Part shown: positions 8,436 through 16,662 of the stretch, piece after piece
How the letters are laid out: every line of letters starts with the position of its first letter
Position numbering within the stretch: the stretch's first letter is position 1
Assembly: GCF_902498745.1 (NCBI RefSeq)
Contig: NZ_LR701479.1
Location: forward strand, 1,430,292 to 1,494,291
Reading direction: 5' to 3'
Length of the DNA: 64,000 nucleotides
DNA from: Erythrobacter sp. EC-HK427
Lineage (GTDB): Bacteria > Pseudomonadota > Alphaproteobacteria > Sphingomonadales > Sphingomonadaceae
Made by a program: the position numbers and the translations under genes
Notes under the pieces: model-generated
Databases searched by the model: none
What the model was told of the DNA's origin: nothing
The model's input: the letters and a program-made list of their open reading frames with translations, nothing else

Positions 8436-9947
8436 TTATTCGGCAGCGATGGACTGGTGGTCTTCGGCTGGCGTAGCTTCGGTGGCGCTGTCATCCACCG
8501 AATAGAACCGCAGCACCCCGTCGCGCACCGGACGCTGGCGAAAGTCCTTCACGTCCTCCAGATACTCGTGCTTCAGCGTCCACGGACGCTCCGGCCCGAC
8601 CTTGGGCATCAGATGCTTGGCGCGCTGGAGATAGCCGGAGGAATAATCCCACGGCTCCACCGTCCCCGGCTCGTCCTCCGGCGCGAGTTCGGCGACCGCC
8701 ACATTCGCGCCTGCCTTCGCCATGTCGTTCAGGACATCGCAGGCATATTGCGCGTTGCAATCGGCGCGCAACGTCCAGCTGGCGTTAAGATAGCCGAACA
8801 CGAAAGACAGGTTTGGCAGATTGGAAAACATCGTCCCGCGATAGAAATAGTGGTCGGTGAAATCGACCGGCGCGCCGTCTTTGCGCACCGCTACCTTGCC
8901 CGCCAGCGCCAGCTTCAGTCCGGTGGCGGTCACCACGATATCGGCGGGCAGATAGTCGCCCGATTGCAGCTTCACCCCGCCCGCATCGAACCCGGCGATA
9001 TGATCGGTGACGATCTGCGCCTTGTCCGCACGCATCGCCTTGTAGAGGTCGCCATCGGGGATCAGGCACAGCCGCTGCTCCCACGGATTATACGGCGGTT
9101 CGAAGTGCTTGGGATCGTATTTGTCGCCCAGTGAGGCGCGCTGCATTCCGCGCAATTTGTCCGCCAGCTTCTGCGGATTGCGGCGCGAGAGGCTGAAGAT
9201 GTAGGCGCGGAACAGGATATTCTTGCGGCGGGTGAGCCAGTAGGCGGTCTTTTCCGGAAACCAGCGGCGGAAGCGGCGGTCCCACTTGTCCTGCCGCGGG
9301 CCCTTGCCCATCCAGGTCGGCGTGCGCTGGAGCATGGTGACGCTCTCCGCATCCTCCGCCATCGCGGGCACCAGAGTCACCGCCGTCGCACCCGAGCCGA
9401 TGATGACGACCTTCTTGCCTTTGTAATCGAGATTGTCCGGCCAGAATTGCGGGTGCAGCACCTGCCCGCCAAACGCGTCCAGTTCGGGAATGTCGGCATC
9501 GTGCGGATTGTCGTAATCATAATAGCCGCTGCCGAAATAGAGCCAGCGCGCGGTGAGCGTGCTTTGCGTCCCGTCCTTGCGGCGGCTGGTAATCGTCCAG
9601 CGCGCGGTCTTGCTGTCCCAGTCCGCGCTCAGCACTTCCTCGCCGAAGCGCATATGCGGACGGATGCCGCGTTCATCGACCACGCGGTCAAGATATTCGA
9701 GGATGGCGGGGCCATCGGCAATCGCATCGTCGTGCTTCCATGGCTCGAACGAAAAGCCCAGCGTGTGCATATCCGAATCCGAGCGCACGCCGGGATAGCG
9801 GAACAAATCCCACGTCCCGCCCAGCTGGTCGCGCCGGTCGAGAATCACGAAGTCGCGCGTCGGGCAGTGCATTTTCATGTGCCCGGCCATCGAAATGCCG
9901 GAGAGGCCTGCGCCAATGATCAGAACGTCGGTATCGGGCTGGCTCAT
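8436..9947 (-). CDS. Flavin-containing monooxygenase (Baeyer-Villiger type)
   Basis: The 503-residue product carries an N-terminal FAD Rossmann motif (VLIIGAGLSGI, about 8-18), a central NADPH Rossmann motif (VVIIGSGATAVTL), and between them the Baeyer-Villiger fingerprint FxGxxxHxxxWP (FGGQVLHPQFWP). Such enzymes insert oxygen into ketones or oxidise soft heteroatoms; the substrate is unknown. I chose the ATG at 9947 (MSQPDTDV) because the FAD motif starts a few residues later. The in-frame extension to 10067 would overlap folD and has no family counterpart. It sits between folD (34 bases upstream) and the cinA-like gene. Confidence 0.88.
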   Translation of the reverse strand: MSQPDTDVLIIGAGLSGISMAGHMKMHCPTRDFVILDRRDQLGGTWDLFRYPGVRSDSDMHTLGFSFEPWKHDDAIADGPAILEYLDRVVDERGIRPHMRFGEEVLSADWDSKTARWTITSRRKDGTQSTLTARWLYFGSGYYDYDNPHDADIPELDAFGGQVLHPQFWPDNLDYKGKKVVIIGSGATAVTLVPAMAEDAESVTMLQRTPTWMGKGPRQDKWDRRFRRWFPEKTAYWLTRRKNILFRAYIFSLSRRNPQKLADKLRGMQRASLGDKYDPKHFEPPYNPWEQRLCLIPDGDLYKAMRADKAQIVTDHIAGFDAGGVKLQSGDYLPADIVVTATGLKLALAGKVAVRKDGAPVDFTDHYFYRGTMFSNLPNLSFVFGYLNASWTLRADCNAQYACDVLNDMAKAGANVAVAELAPEDEPGTVEPWDYSSGYLQRAKHLMPKVGPERPWTLKHEYLEDVKDFRQRPVRDGVLRFYSVDDSATEATPAEDHQSIAAE

Positions 9948-9981
9948 CGCATCCACTCGCAGTTTCGTTTCACTGGGCAAC

Positions 9982-10920
9982 CTAATTGGGCAAACTGCCC
10001 GAGCCTGTAAACAGCGAATGGCCGATTGCGTCCGGATTGTCACTACCGCCCTCGGTTCCGAGGCCATAGGCGGCGCGCGCGGCTTTCACCGTGTTGGCGA
10101 GCAGACAGGCAATGGTCATGGGGCCAACGCCGCCCGGAACGGGGGTCACGGCGCGGGCGTGCTGCACCTCGTCGAAAGCCACATCGCCCACCAGCTTCGT
10201 CTTGCCGTCCTCGCCCTCGACACGGGTAATGCCGACATCGATGATCACCGCGCCTTCCTTCACCCAGAACCCGCGCACCAGACGCGGGGCACCCGCCGCA
10301 GCGACGATGACATCGGCCTTGCGCACGATATCGGGCAGGCCATGAGTGTGGATATGGGTGACGGTAACGGTCGCCTCGGCTTCCAGCAGCAGGTTCGCCA
10401 CCGGCTTGCCGACAATGTTCGACTTGCCGATCACCACCACATCCTTGCCGGTCAGATCATCCACCACCGTGTTGATGAGCATCATGATGCCCAAGGGCGT
10501 GCAGGGAACGATGCCGCCGGTTCCGGTCGACAGGCGCCCGACATTGACGGGGTGGAACCCGTCGACATCCTTTTCCGGCACAATCGCGCCCAGCACTTTG
10601 CCCGTCTCGATATGCGCGGGCAGCGGCACCTGGCAGAGGATGCCGTGCACCTCGGGATCGACATTCAACCGCGCGATGAGCGTCAGCAGCGCGTCTTGCG
10701 AGATGGTGTCGGGCAGGCGGTGCTCGGTCGAGCGGATGCCTACCTTCTCGCACGCGGCGATCTTGCGGCGGACATAGACTTCGCTCGCCGGATCATTGCC
10801 CACCAGAATGACCGTCAGTCCCGGCGCCGGATGCCCTGCCGCCACAAGCTGCGCGACTTCGGCCTTGGTGACTTCGTCCAACTGCGCGGCGATGGCGCGT
10901 CCGTCGATAATCTCTGCCAT
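9982..10920 (-). CDS. folD: Bifunctional methylenetetrahydrofolate dehydrogenase/cyclohydrolase
   Basis: The 312-residue enzyme interconverts 5,10-methylene-, methenyl- and 10-formyl-tetrahydrofolate with NADP, supplying one-carbon units. The catalytic Tyr49 and Lys53 appear in SEVYVRRKIAACEKVGI. The signatures EKDVDGFHPVN and PVPGGVGPMTIACLL and the NADP motif VVIGKSNIVGKPVANLLL are intact. It is slightly long because of a C-terminal tail of about 20 residues after AAYGLG. It is the first gene of a four-gene minus-strand run and diverges from the secreted protein gene at 11058. Confidence 0.96.
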   Translation of the reverse strand: MAEIIDGRAIAAQLDEVTKAEVAQLVAAGHPAPGLTVILVGNDPASEVYVRRKIAACEKVGIRSTEHRLPDTISQDALLTLIARLNVDPEVHGILCQVPLPAHIETGKVLGAIVPEKDVDGFHPVNVGRLSTGTGGIVPCTPLGIMMLINTVVDDLTGKDVVVIGKSNIVGKPVANLLLEAEATVTVTHIHTHGLPDIVRKADVIVAAAGAPRLVRGFWVKEGAVIIDVGITRVEGEDGKTKLVGDVAFDEVQHARAVTPVPGGVGPMTIACLLANTVKAARAAYGLGTEGGSDNPDAIGHSLFTGSGSLPN

Positions 10921-11057
10921 GGGCGGTCTCGTCCTGCTGGTGCGCGGGGTGGTAATGGCGCGCTCTTAGCACTTCACCGGCAGTTTCCCAGCCCCTGTCC
11001 CACGCCCTGCCGCCTTTTGCTTGCCAGCATTGCCCCGCCTGCTGCACAAGCGCGGGC

Positions 11058-12017
11058 ATGATGAGACTTATCCTGCTTTTCGCTCTGGCACTGCTCGCCA
11101 TTCCCGCCGCTGCCTTGGCACAGGAAGCGGAGGGCAATCAGGAAGGTACCTGGGCGCTGCGCATCAACGATGCCACGATCTGGGTGTTCACCATGGACCG
11201 GCAAGAGGATGGTTCGTGGGAGGGCAACTGGCTGCGCCCCGCACGGTTTGAAGGCAATGGCGTCGTCTTTGTGGCCTTTTCGGGCGAGGAGCTGGTGACT
11301 GCCGCCGATGGCTCCGAACGCGAGGGGGTGGTGCAATTGCGCTTCCCGCCAACCCAGCGCGGCGGCACGGGCGATGTGCTGCATTTCGCCATGACCGGCG
11401 ACTATACGATGTCGATGGAATATCTCGGCACCGAGCTGGAACCTTATCCGCTGGTGCGCGTGGTGCGCGGCACCGGCTTGGGGCCGTTTGCCGACGGCAT
11501 GATTTACGACCGCGACAATGCACAGACCGTCGCCGATTACGATCCGGCGGATGAGCCGGACGAGGCGGAACTGGCGACGCCGGAAACTGCGGTAGCGGCA
11601 GAGGAAATGGCCGACCCTGTGCAGCCGTCGGACGATGCTGCAGATGAACCTGCCGACTCGGCTTTGCCGGTAGCGGAGGAGGACGCAGGCGAGCCGGAAG
11701 CAGAGGCTCCGCGCCCCTCGCGCATGACCGACGATTTCCTCGCCGGGCTTGACGCGGCGGACGGCGATGCGGCGGAAGTGGGGTCAGTGCCTACGCCCGA
11801 TCCCATCGCCAGCGCGGACGAAAACACCCGCACCTGCTCCGATCTCGACCGGCGCAATCTCCCTGATCCCGCCGGACTCGACGCGCTATGGGGCGCGGAT
11901 TACGAACAGCTTGGCGACGGGCTGGATATCCGCGAATATGTGATGGGCGACGGGCAGATCGCCCGCGTCACCGTGCTTGATGACCGGATTTACCTCAACC
12001 GCTGCGGCCCCGCGTAG
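11058..12017 (+). CDS. Secreted protein of unknown function with acidic linker
   Basis: Not recognised. The 319-residue product has a clear signal peptide (about 1-21, ending ALAQ). A beta-rich N-terminal domain at about 25-150 (GTWALRINDATIWVFTMDRQEDGSWEGNWLRP) may resemble a lipocalin-like or calycin sheet. A highly acidic, Ala/Pro/Glu-rich, probably disordered linker covers about 165-260. A small C-terminal domain (about 262-319) has two cysteines that could form a disulfide (CSDLDRRNLPDP and YLNRCGPA). An alternative ATG lies one codon downstream. It stands alone between folD and a convergent unknown gene. Confidence 0.6.
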   Translation: MMRLILLFALALLAIPAAALAQEAEGNQEGTWALRINDATIWVFTMDRQEDGSWEGNWLRPARFEGNGVVFVAFSGEELVTAADGSEREGVVQLRFPPTQRGGTGDVLHFAMTGDYTMSMEYLGTELEPYPLVRVVRGTGLGPFADGMIYDRDNAQTVADYDPADEPDEAELATPETAVAAEEMADPVQPSDDAADEPADSALPVAEEDAGEPEAEAPRPSRMTDDFLAGLDAADGDAAEVGSVPTPDPIASADENTRTCSDLDRRNLPDPAGLDALWGADYEQLGDGLDIREYVMGDGQIARVTVLDDRIYLNRCGPA

Positions 12018-12054
12018 CGAAGCAGGCTCTGGGAGCCGCAGCGTCTGGTCCCAT

Positions 12055-12558
12055 TTACTCGGCCGAAGCGCGCCATTCGGCGAGGCAGCCATTCACCTTT
12101 TCTTCGATCTGCCGCTCGACCTCACGGCGCAGCGCGTTGCGCGTCAGGGTGAAGGTGAAACCGTCCTGACAGAAGGTCAGCGCGGCAAAACGACGGGTGC
12201 CGGTCACCGGCTCATCAACGAAGGAATAGCTTTGCAGCGAAATCGTCACGCCGCCATAGCACGATCCGGAATCCTCGCCGTCATCATAGACGATGGGCGA
12301 GATGTTGAGATTGAGATACAGCGCCAGCGCCCGCTGCGTTACCGCCATATCCTCGGTGCCCATTGGCACGCGGTTGGCGCGCAGCGTGTTGTTGGCCTGG
12401 TTGATCGCATCGGCATAGCGGATACCGCATCTGATCAAATCGGCATCGTCATTCTCGCCCAGCGTATAGACCGGCGGGTAAGCCTGCGCGGCGGCGGGTT
12501 GCGCGAGCGCGGCGCCAGCCATGGCGAGCCCTGCAAATACTGCTGTCTTGACCTTCAT
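12055..12558 (-). CDS. Small secreted protein of unknown function
   Basis: Not recognised. The 167-residue product has a signal peptide ending near AAAQ (residue 25) and four cysteines in the mature part (IRCGIRY, GSCYGG, TFCQDG, NGCLAEW), enough for two disulfides in the periplasm. The mature part is about half helical, half beta by residue pattern, with no motif I can name. Three tandem 14-bp repeats lie directly in front of its ATG, and the Shine-Dalgarno sequence is weak (GGGG). It is convergent with the secreted protein gene at 11058. Confidence 0.6.
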   Translation of the reverse strand: MKVKTAVFAGLAMAGAALAQPAAAQAYPPVYTLGENDDADLIRCGIRYADAINQANNTLRANRVPMGTEDMAVTQRALALYLNLNISPIVYDDGEDSGSCYGGVTISLQSYSFVDEPVTGTRRFAALTFCQDGFTFTLTRNALRREVERQIEEKVNGCLAEWRASAE

Positions 12559-12571
12559 TATTCTTAGCCCC

Positions 12572-12612
12572 CTGTTTGGATCACACTGTTTGGATCACAC
12601 TGTTTGGATCAC
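12572..12612. repeat. 14-bp tandem repeat CTGTTTGGATCACA x3
   Basis: Two full copies (12572-12585, 12586-12599) and a 13-base third copy (12600-12612) lie head to tail between the divergent genes at 12558 and 12731, starting 14 bases from the first ATG. They would be in the 5' leader of the minus-strand gene. Confidence 0.85.
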
Positions 12613-12663
12613 TGTGGCGTGACGAGCGTAGTCTAACGGCACGCCGCGCCAAATCCAGCGCAG

Positions 12664-12710
12664 ATTGCTGGCGTTACAGCAATTGCCGCCTACATGACGG
12701 CGATTGTCAT
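12664..12710. promoter_or_regulatory. Inverted repeats upstream of TonB receptor
   Basis: ATTGCTG-6 bases-CAGCAAT (12664-12683) is a perfect 7-bp inverted repeat, and ATGAC-7 bases-GTCAT (12694-12710) a perfect 5-bp one. Both lie within 70 bp of the receptor ATG, where a regulator would bind. The identity of any regulator is unknown; the match to a Fur box is poor. Confidence 0.3.
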
Positions 12711-12730
12711 AAAGAGGCCCTTCCGAACGC

Positions 12731-14752
12731 ATGAAATATCTCGCCCCCGCCTTTGCCGCGCTCCCGATTCTGGCAAGCCCCGCGATGGCGCAACAGGCCG
12801 GTGAAGCGGCGGACGAGCCGGAAACGGTGATCGTCGTCACCGGCCAAGGCCTGCCCGAAACGCCTGCCGCGCCCGCCTATGCCTCGGTCACGCTGGAGCG
12901 CGAGGCGATTGTCACCAGCGCCAGCGGGCGGCTGGAAGATGTGCTGTCGGGCGTCGCGGGGTTCCAGCAATTCCGCCGGTCGGACAGCCGCTCGGCCAAT
13001 CCTTCCGCGCAAGGGGCAACCTTGCGCGCGCTGGGCGGCAATGCGTCGAGCCGCGCGCTGGTGCTGCTCGACGGGGTGCCGGTGGGCGATCCGTTTTTCG
13101 GCTTCATCCCCTTCAGCGCCATCGCCCCCGAACAATTGGGCAGCATCCGCGTTACGCGCGGCGGGGGCTCCGGCCCGTTCGGTGCGGGTGCTCTGGCAGG
13201 CGTGATTGATATCACCAGCGCCGATGCCCGCACGCTTGGCCTCGTCAATGCCAGCGCCTTGGTGAATGCGCGCGGCGATAGCGAACTCTCGGCCAGCATC
13301 GCGCCCGAGCTTGGCGAGGGCTTCGCCGTGCTGCATGGCCGCTGGGATCGCGGGGAGGGCTTTTTCACCACGCCCGAAGACCAGCGCGTGCCAGCCACCA
13401 CCCGCGCCACCTTTGACGCATGGTCAACCGGCGCAAGAGTGGTTCAGCCGGTGGACGCTGACTGGGAAGTGCAGGTCCGCCTGCTCGCCTTTGCCGATAG
13501 CCGCACCTTGCGCTTTGACGGGGCGGACAGCACCTCCGAAGGGCAGGACGTCTCGCTGCGGCTGGTGGGGCGGGGCGCGTGGGGCGTCGATCTGACCGGC
13601 TATGCCCAATGGCGCAATTTCACCAATGTCGTGATTTCCGCCACCCGCTTTGTCCCCGTGCTCGACCAGCGCGATACGCCCGCCAGCGGCCTCGGCGGCA
13701 AGATCGAGCTGCGCCCGCCGGTCGGCGGCGGGCACACGCTGCGGCTGGGCGCGGACTATCGCCGCAGCGAGGGCGAGCTGGCGGAGGATGCCTACTCCGC
13801 CTTCACCGGCAATCTGACGCAGAGCCGTTTTGCCGGCGGCGCGACCTCGACCTTGGGCGGCTTTATCGAAAATGACTGGCAATCGGGTGCGCTGACGCTG
13901 ACCGGCGGACTGCGCGCGGATCGCTACACGATCACCGGCGGTTTTTTCCGCGCACTCGCCCCCGATGGCAGCGTGGTCAGCGATAACCGCTTTGCCGACC
14001 GCGAAGATTGGGAAGTCACCTGGCGCGCCGGAGCCTTGTTCGCGGCAAGCGATTCGCTGACTTTACGCGCGGCGGCCTATTCCGGCTTCCGTTTGCCGAC
14101 GTTGAATGAATTATACCGCCCTTTCGTGGTCTTTCCGGTGACGACACAGGCCAATGAAACGCTGGAACCGGAGCGGCTGGAAGGCTGGGAAATCGGGTTC
14201 GATCTTGCTCTTGCCGAGGGCCTGCGCCTTGCGGCGACCTATTTCGACAACGAAGTGGAGGGCGCGATTGCCAATGTGACCGTGGCCGAAAACCTGCGCC
14301 AGCGGCGCAATCTCGATGCGATTTCCGCGCAAGGGGTGGAACTCGCCGCCTCGCTGGATCGCGGCGCTTTCGCGCTTGAGGGCACGCTGGTTTACACCGA
14401 TGCGCAAGTGGTGGGGACAGGCTCTGCCGCCCCACTTGATGGCAATCGACCGCCGCAAACCCCGGAAATTGCAGGCAATCTGACCGCGCGCTACAGCTTT
14501 GCCGAAGGTGCGTTCGCCAGCGTGACGCTGCGCCATGTGGGCGCGCAATTCGAAGGCGATCAGGAGGACGATGTGCTTCCCGCCGCGACAACGGTTGATC
14601 TGTATGCGCAAGTACCGCTGGTCGCGCAGCTGGCGCTGGTGGGACGGGTGGAGAACCTGCTCGACGAAGCGATCATCACCCGCAACCAGGGCGGATCGAT
14701 CGATCTGGGTGCGCCGCAAACCTTCTGGCTGGGGCTGCGTTGGGGGTTCTGA
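12731..14752 (+). CDS. TonB-dependent outer-membrane receptor
   Basis: The 673-residue protein has a signal peptide (about 1-21), a TonB-box-like stretch (ETVIVVTGQG, about 34-43), and a plug domain at about 50-160 with the pattern RLEDVLSGVAGFQQFRR, ALVLLDGVPVGDPF and GPFGAGALAGVIDI. A 22-strand barrel follows, ending in FWLGLRWGF with the terminal aromatic used for outer-membrane insertion. Size and plug type are those of siderophore, haem or cobalamin receptors rather than the large glycan receptors. Substrate is unknown; no cobalamin riboswitch was seen. It is convergent with the dksA-like gene, with no spacer. Confidence 0.9.
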   Translation: MKYLAPAFAALPILASPAMAQQAGEAADEPETVIVVTGQGLPETPAAPAYASVTLEREAIVTSASGRLEDVLSGVAGFQQFRRSDSRSANPSAQGATLRALGGNASSRALVLLDGVPVGDPFFGFIPFSAIAPEQLGSIRVTRGGGSGPFGAGALAGVIDITSADARTLGLVNASALVNARGDSELSASIAPELGEGFAVLHGRWDRGEGFFTTPEDQRVPATTRATFDAWSTGARVVQPVDADWEVQVRLLAFADSRTLRFDGADSTSEGQDVSLRLVGRGAWGVDLTGYAQWRNFTNVVISATRFVPVLDQRDTPASGLGGKIELRPPVGGGHTLRLGADYRRSEGELAEDAYSAFTGNLTQSRFAGGATSTLGGFIENDWQSGALTLTGGLRADRYTITGGFFRALAPDGSVVSDNRFADREDWEVTWRAGALFAASDSLTLRAAAYSGFRLPTLNELYRPFVVFPVTTQANETLEPERLEGWEIGFDLALAEGLRLAATYFDNEVEGAIANVTVAENLRQRRNLDAISAQGVELAASLDRGAFALEGTLVYTDAQVVGTGSAAPLDGNRPPQTPEIAGNLTARYSFAEGAFASVTLRHVGAQFEGDQEDDVLPAATTVDLYAQVPLVAQLALVGRVENLLDEAIITRNQGGSIDLGAPQTFWLGLRWGF

Positions 14753-15076
14753 TTACTCGGCGCTGGCGCAAGTGATGCACAAGGCCGCTTCGGGCCGCGC
14801 GGCCAGTCTGCCTTCCGAAATTTGCGCGCCGCATTGCACGCATTCGCCATATTCGCCGCGTTCGATTCGCAGCAGGGCGCGTTCGATCGAGGCGATGCTG
14901 CTCTGCATTAGCCGCCCCTTCGCTTCGAGCGCTTCGTCATCCTCCATCTGCACCGCGCGTTCGGAGGAATCGGGATCATGCGGCTCGTCGAGATCGCGCT
15001 CGATCCGCTGCAAACGTTCCTGCAAGTCGGCTAGTTGTGCTTCGAGCTGTGCCTTTACGCTATCCAATCCGGCCAT
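14753..15076 (-). CDS. TraR/DksA family zinc-finger protein
   Basis: The 107-residue protein has a coiled-coil N-terminal part (about 5-65, KAQLEAQLADLQERLQRIERDL) and a C4 zinc finger at about 75-100 (CVQCG...CITC). DksA/TraR proteins insert the coiled coil in the RNA polymerase secondary channel and modulate promoters, often with ppGpp. The start at 15076 is chosen because GGAGGG lies 8 bases upstream; the longer start at 15112 would place that ribosome-binding sequence inside the gene. It lies 89 bases downstream of ppx, on the same strand, so it may belong to the ppk-ppx transcript. Confidence 0.88.
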   Translation of the reverse strand: MAGLDSVKAQLEAQLADLQERLQRIERDLDEPHDPDSSERAVQMEDDEALEAKGRLMQSSIASIERALLRIERGEYGECVQCGAQISEGRLAARPEAALCITCASAE

Positions 15077-15165
15077 GTCGTGAGCCCTCCCTGCTGGCTG
15101 TGATACCAGCATCGGTTAGCACCGCAACGGCGCGCTCACTTTGATCGAGAGCAAATGTGGCGCAG

Positions 15166-16662
15166 CTACCCGCCCGCGATCTCCACGCGGTAATCCAGCC
15201 CCAACCATGCGGCGAGGTTGGCGAGTTCGGTTTCCACGCTGTCGGCCATCAGAAAGGCGCTGTCAGGCGCGAAGGTCAGCACCAGTGCGTTCTTCTGGCG
15301 GCGCAAGCTGCTGCCGGTGAGCGAGATGCGCGTGCCAGCGCCGAGTTTGCGCCCCAGCCGGTTGGCCAGCCCCCATGCGGAGGCGCGGTGTAGCTGCTTT
15401 TCGCTGGCGAGGCGCAGATAAGCATCGACGATTTTGGGTGAGCCGCTGCTCGCCCGCAGCGCCTGCGCAATCATCGCGCGGCCCGTATGGTCGAGGCCCA
15501 GCCAGCGCTTTTCCATCGCCCAATCGGTGGAATGCGCCACCCGCATATTCGGCTCGATCCGTGCGGCGGCTTGGCCCAGCAGTGTGGCGGCGAGGCGGAT
15601 GCGCTCGCTCCCGCGATTGCGCCCGTCAACCGCATCGGCCGTCCACGCGGCTTTCAGTGTCGCGTTGGTGATATTGGCGCCGCGCGGGGTGGCGAAATGC
15701 GTCACCGCGGTTAGCAGCGGATCTTGCTCGCGCTCGATATTGTTGAGCCGGTCAAACAGCAGGCCTTCGCGCAGGCCCCAAGCCGAAATCACCAGCGATT
15801 CCGGCGCAAATTCCCGCAAGATCACGTGCAGCATGGCGGCGGCATCGGGCAATCCGGCGGCGCGATTGGCGGAAATTTCGGAAATCCCCGTCAACTGTTC
15901 GGGCGCGGATCGGGCCAGGCGGCGGGCGATTTTCTCCGCCTCGGCTGGCGTCATGGCATAGGCCTGCGGATCACTGAGCGGATATTTGGCCTTGTGCATC
16001 GCATAGCTGGCCAGCGCCCGCCATGTGCCGCCGACCAGATAGAGCGGCCCGCCCTGTCCCTTCGCCCAGCCCGCCTTGGCAAGCTCCGCCCGCACTGCGG
16101 CGCGAAAACCCTTCGTGCCCCCCGCGCGCAAAGCGGGAAGCCGCAGCGTGCCGAGCGGCAGGCTGATCGCGTCATGGCAGCTTCCATTGTCCACCGCGAC
16201 CAGTTCCAGACTGCCGCCGCCCAGATCGGCGACAATGCCCTTCGCGCCGGGAAAGGCGCCGATCACGCCATGCGCCGCCGCCAGCGCCTCTTCCTCTCCG
16301 GTAAGGACACGCGGCGACAGGCCCAGATCGCGTACCTTGGCGATAAAGGCAGGGCCGTTTCCGGCATCGCGCGATGCGGCGGTGGCAACGCTGGCGACAT
16401 CGCTGACGCCCAGATTGTCGAGTATCGCGGCAAAGCGGCGCAAACCGGCCAGCGCCATCGCCTCCGCTTCTTCAGGGATCATGCCCGTCACCGCCAGATC
16501 GCGCCCCAGCCGCGCGGTGACTTTCTCGTTCAGCCAGACATTGGGCGCGCGCTTGGGGCCGGAATAGACCACCAGCCGCACAGTGTTGGAGCCGATATCG
16601 ATCACCGCCCGGTCGGGCGTTTCGATGGCCTGTGCTGATCGACGGGAAGGAGGGGGGCTCAC
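15166..16662 (-). CDS. ppx: Exopolyphosphatase / GppA family phosphatase
   Basis: The 498-residue product belongs to the Ppx/GppA family of the ASKHA fold, which releases phosphate from polyphosphate chains and may act on pppGpp. The N-terminal phosphate loop VIDIGSNTVRLVVY (about 20-33) and the second loop GIVADLGGGSLELVAV (about 140-155) are intact, and ATAASRDAGNG lies between. The C-terminal half includes the helical HD-like region of longer members. Its ATG overlaps the ppk stop (ATGA), showing translational coupling with polyphosphate kinase. Confidence 0.93.
   Translation of the reverse strand: MSPPPSRRSAQAIETPDRAVIDIGSNTVRLVVYSGPKRAPNVWLNEKVTARLGRDLAVTGMIPEEAEAMALAGLRRFAAILDNLGVSDVASVATAASRDAGNGPAFIAKVRDLGLSPRVLTGEEEALAAAHGVIGAFPGAKGIVADLGGGSLELVAVDNGSCHDAISLPLGTLRLPALRAGGTKGFRAAVRAELAKAGWAKGQGGPLYLVGGTWRALASYAMHKAKYPLSDPQAYAMTPAEAEKIARRLARSAPEQLTGISEISANRAAGLPDAAAMLHVILREFAPESLVISAWGLREGLLFDRLNNIEREQDPLLTAVTHFATPRGANITNATLKAAWTADAVDGRNRGSERIRLAATLLGQAAARIEPNMRVAHSTDWAMEKRWLGLDHTGRAMIAQALRASSGSPKIVDAYLRLASEKQLHRASAWGLANRLGRKLGAGTRISLTGSSLRRQKNALVLTFAPDSAFLMADSVETELANLAAWLGLDYRVEIAGG

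Noticed and set aside
12572-12612. Tandem repeats as a CRISPR array
   Set aside because: The 14-bp units abut without spacers and no cas genes are present in the window.
12613-12730. Cobalamin riboswitch before the TonB receptor
   Set aside because: The region is too short and lacks the B12-box core; only small inverted repeats are present.
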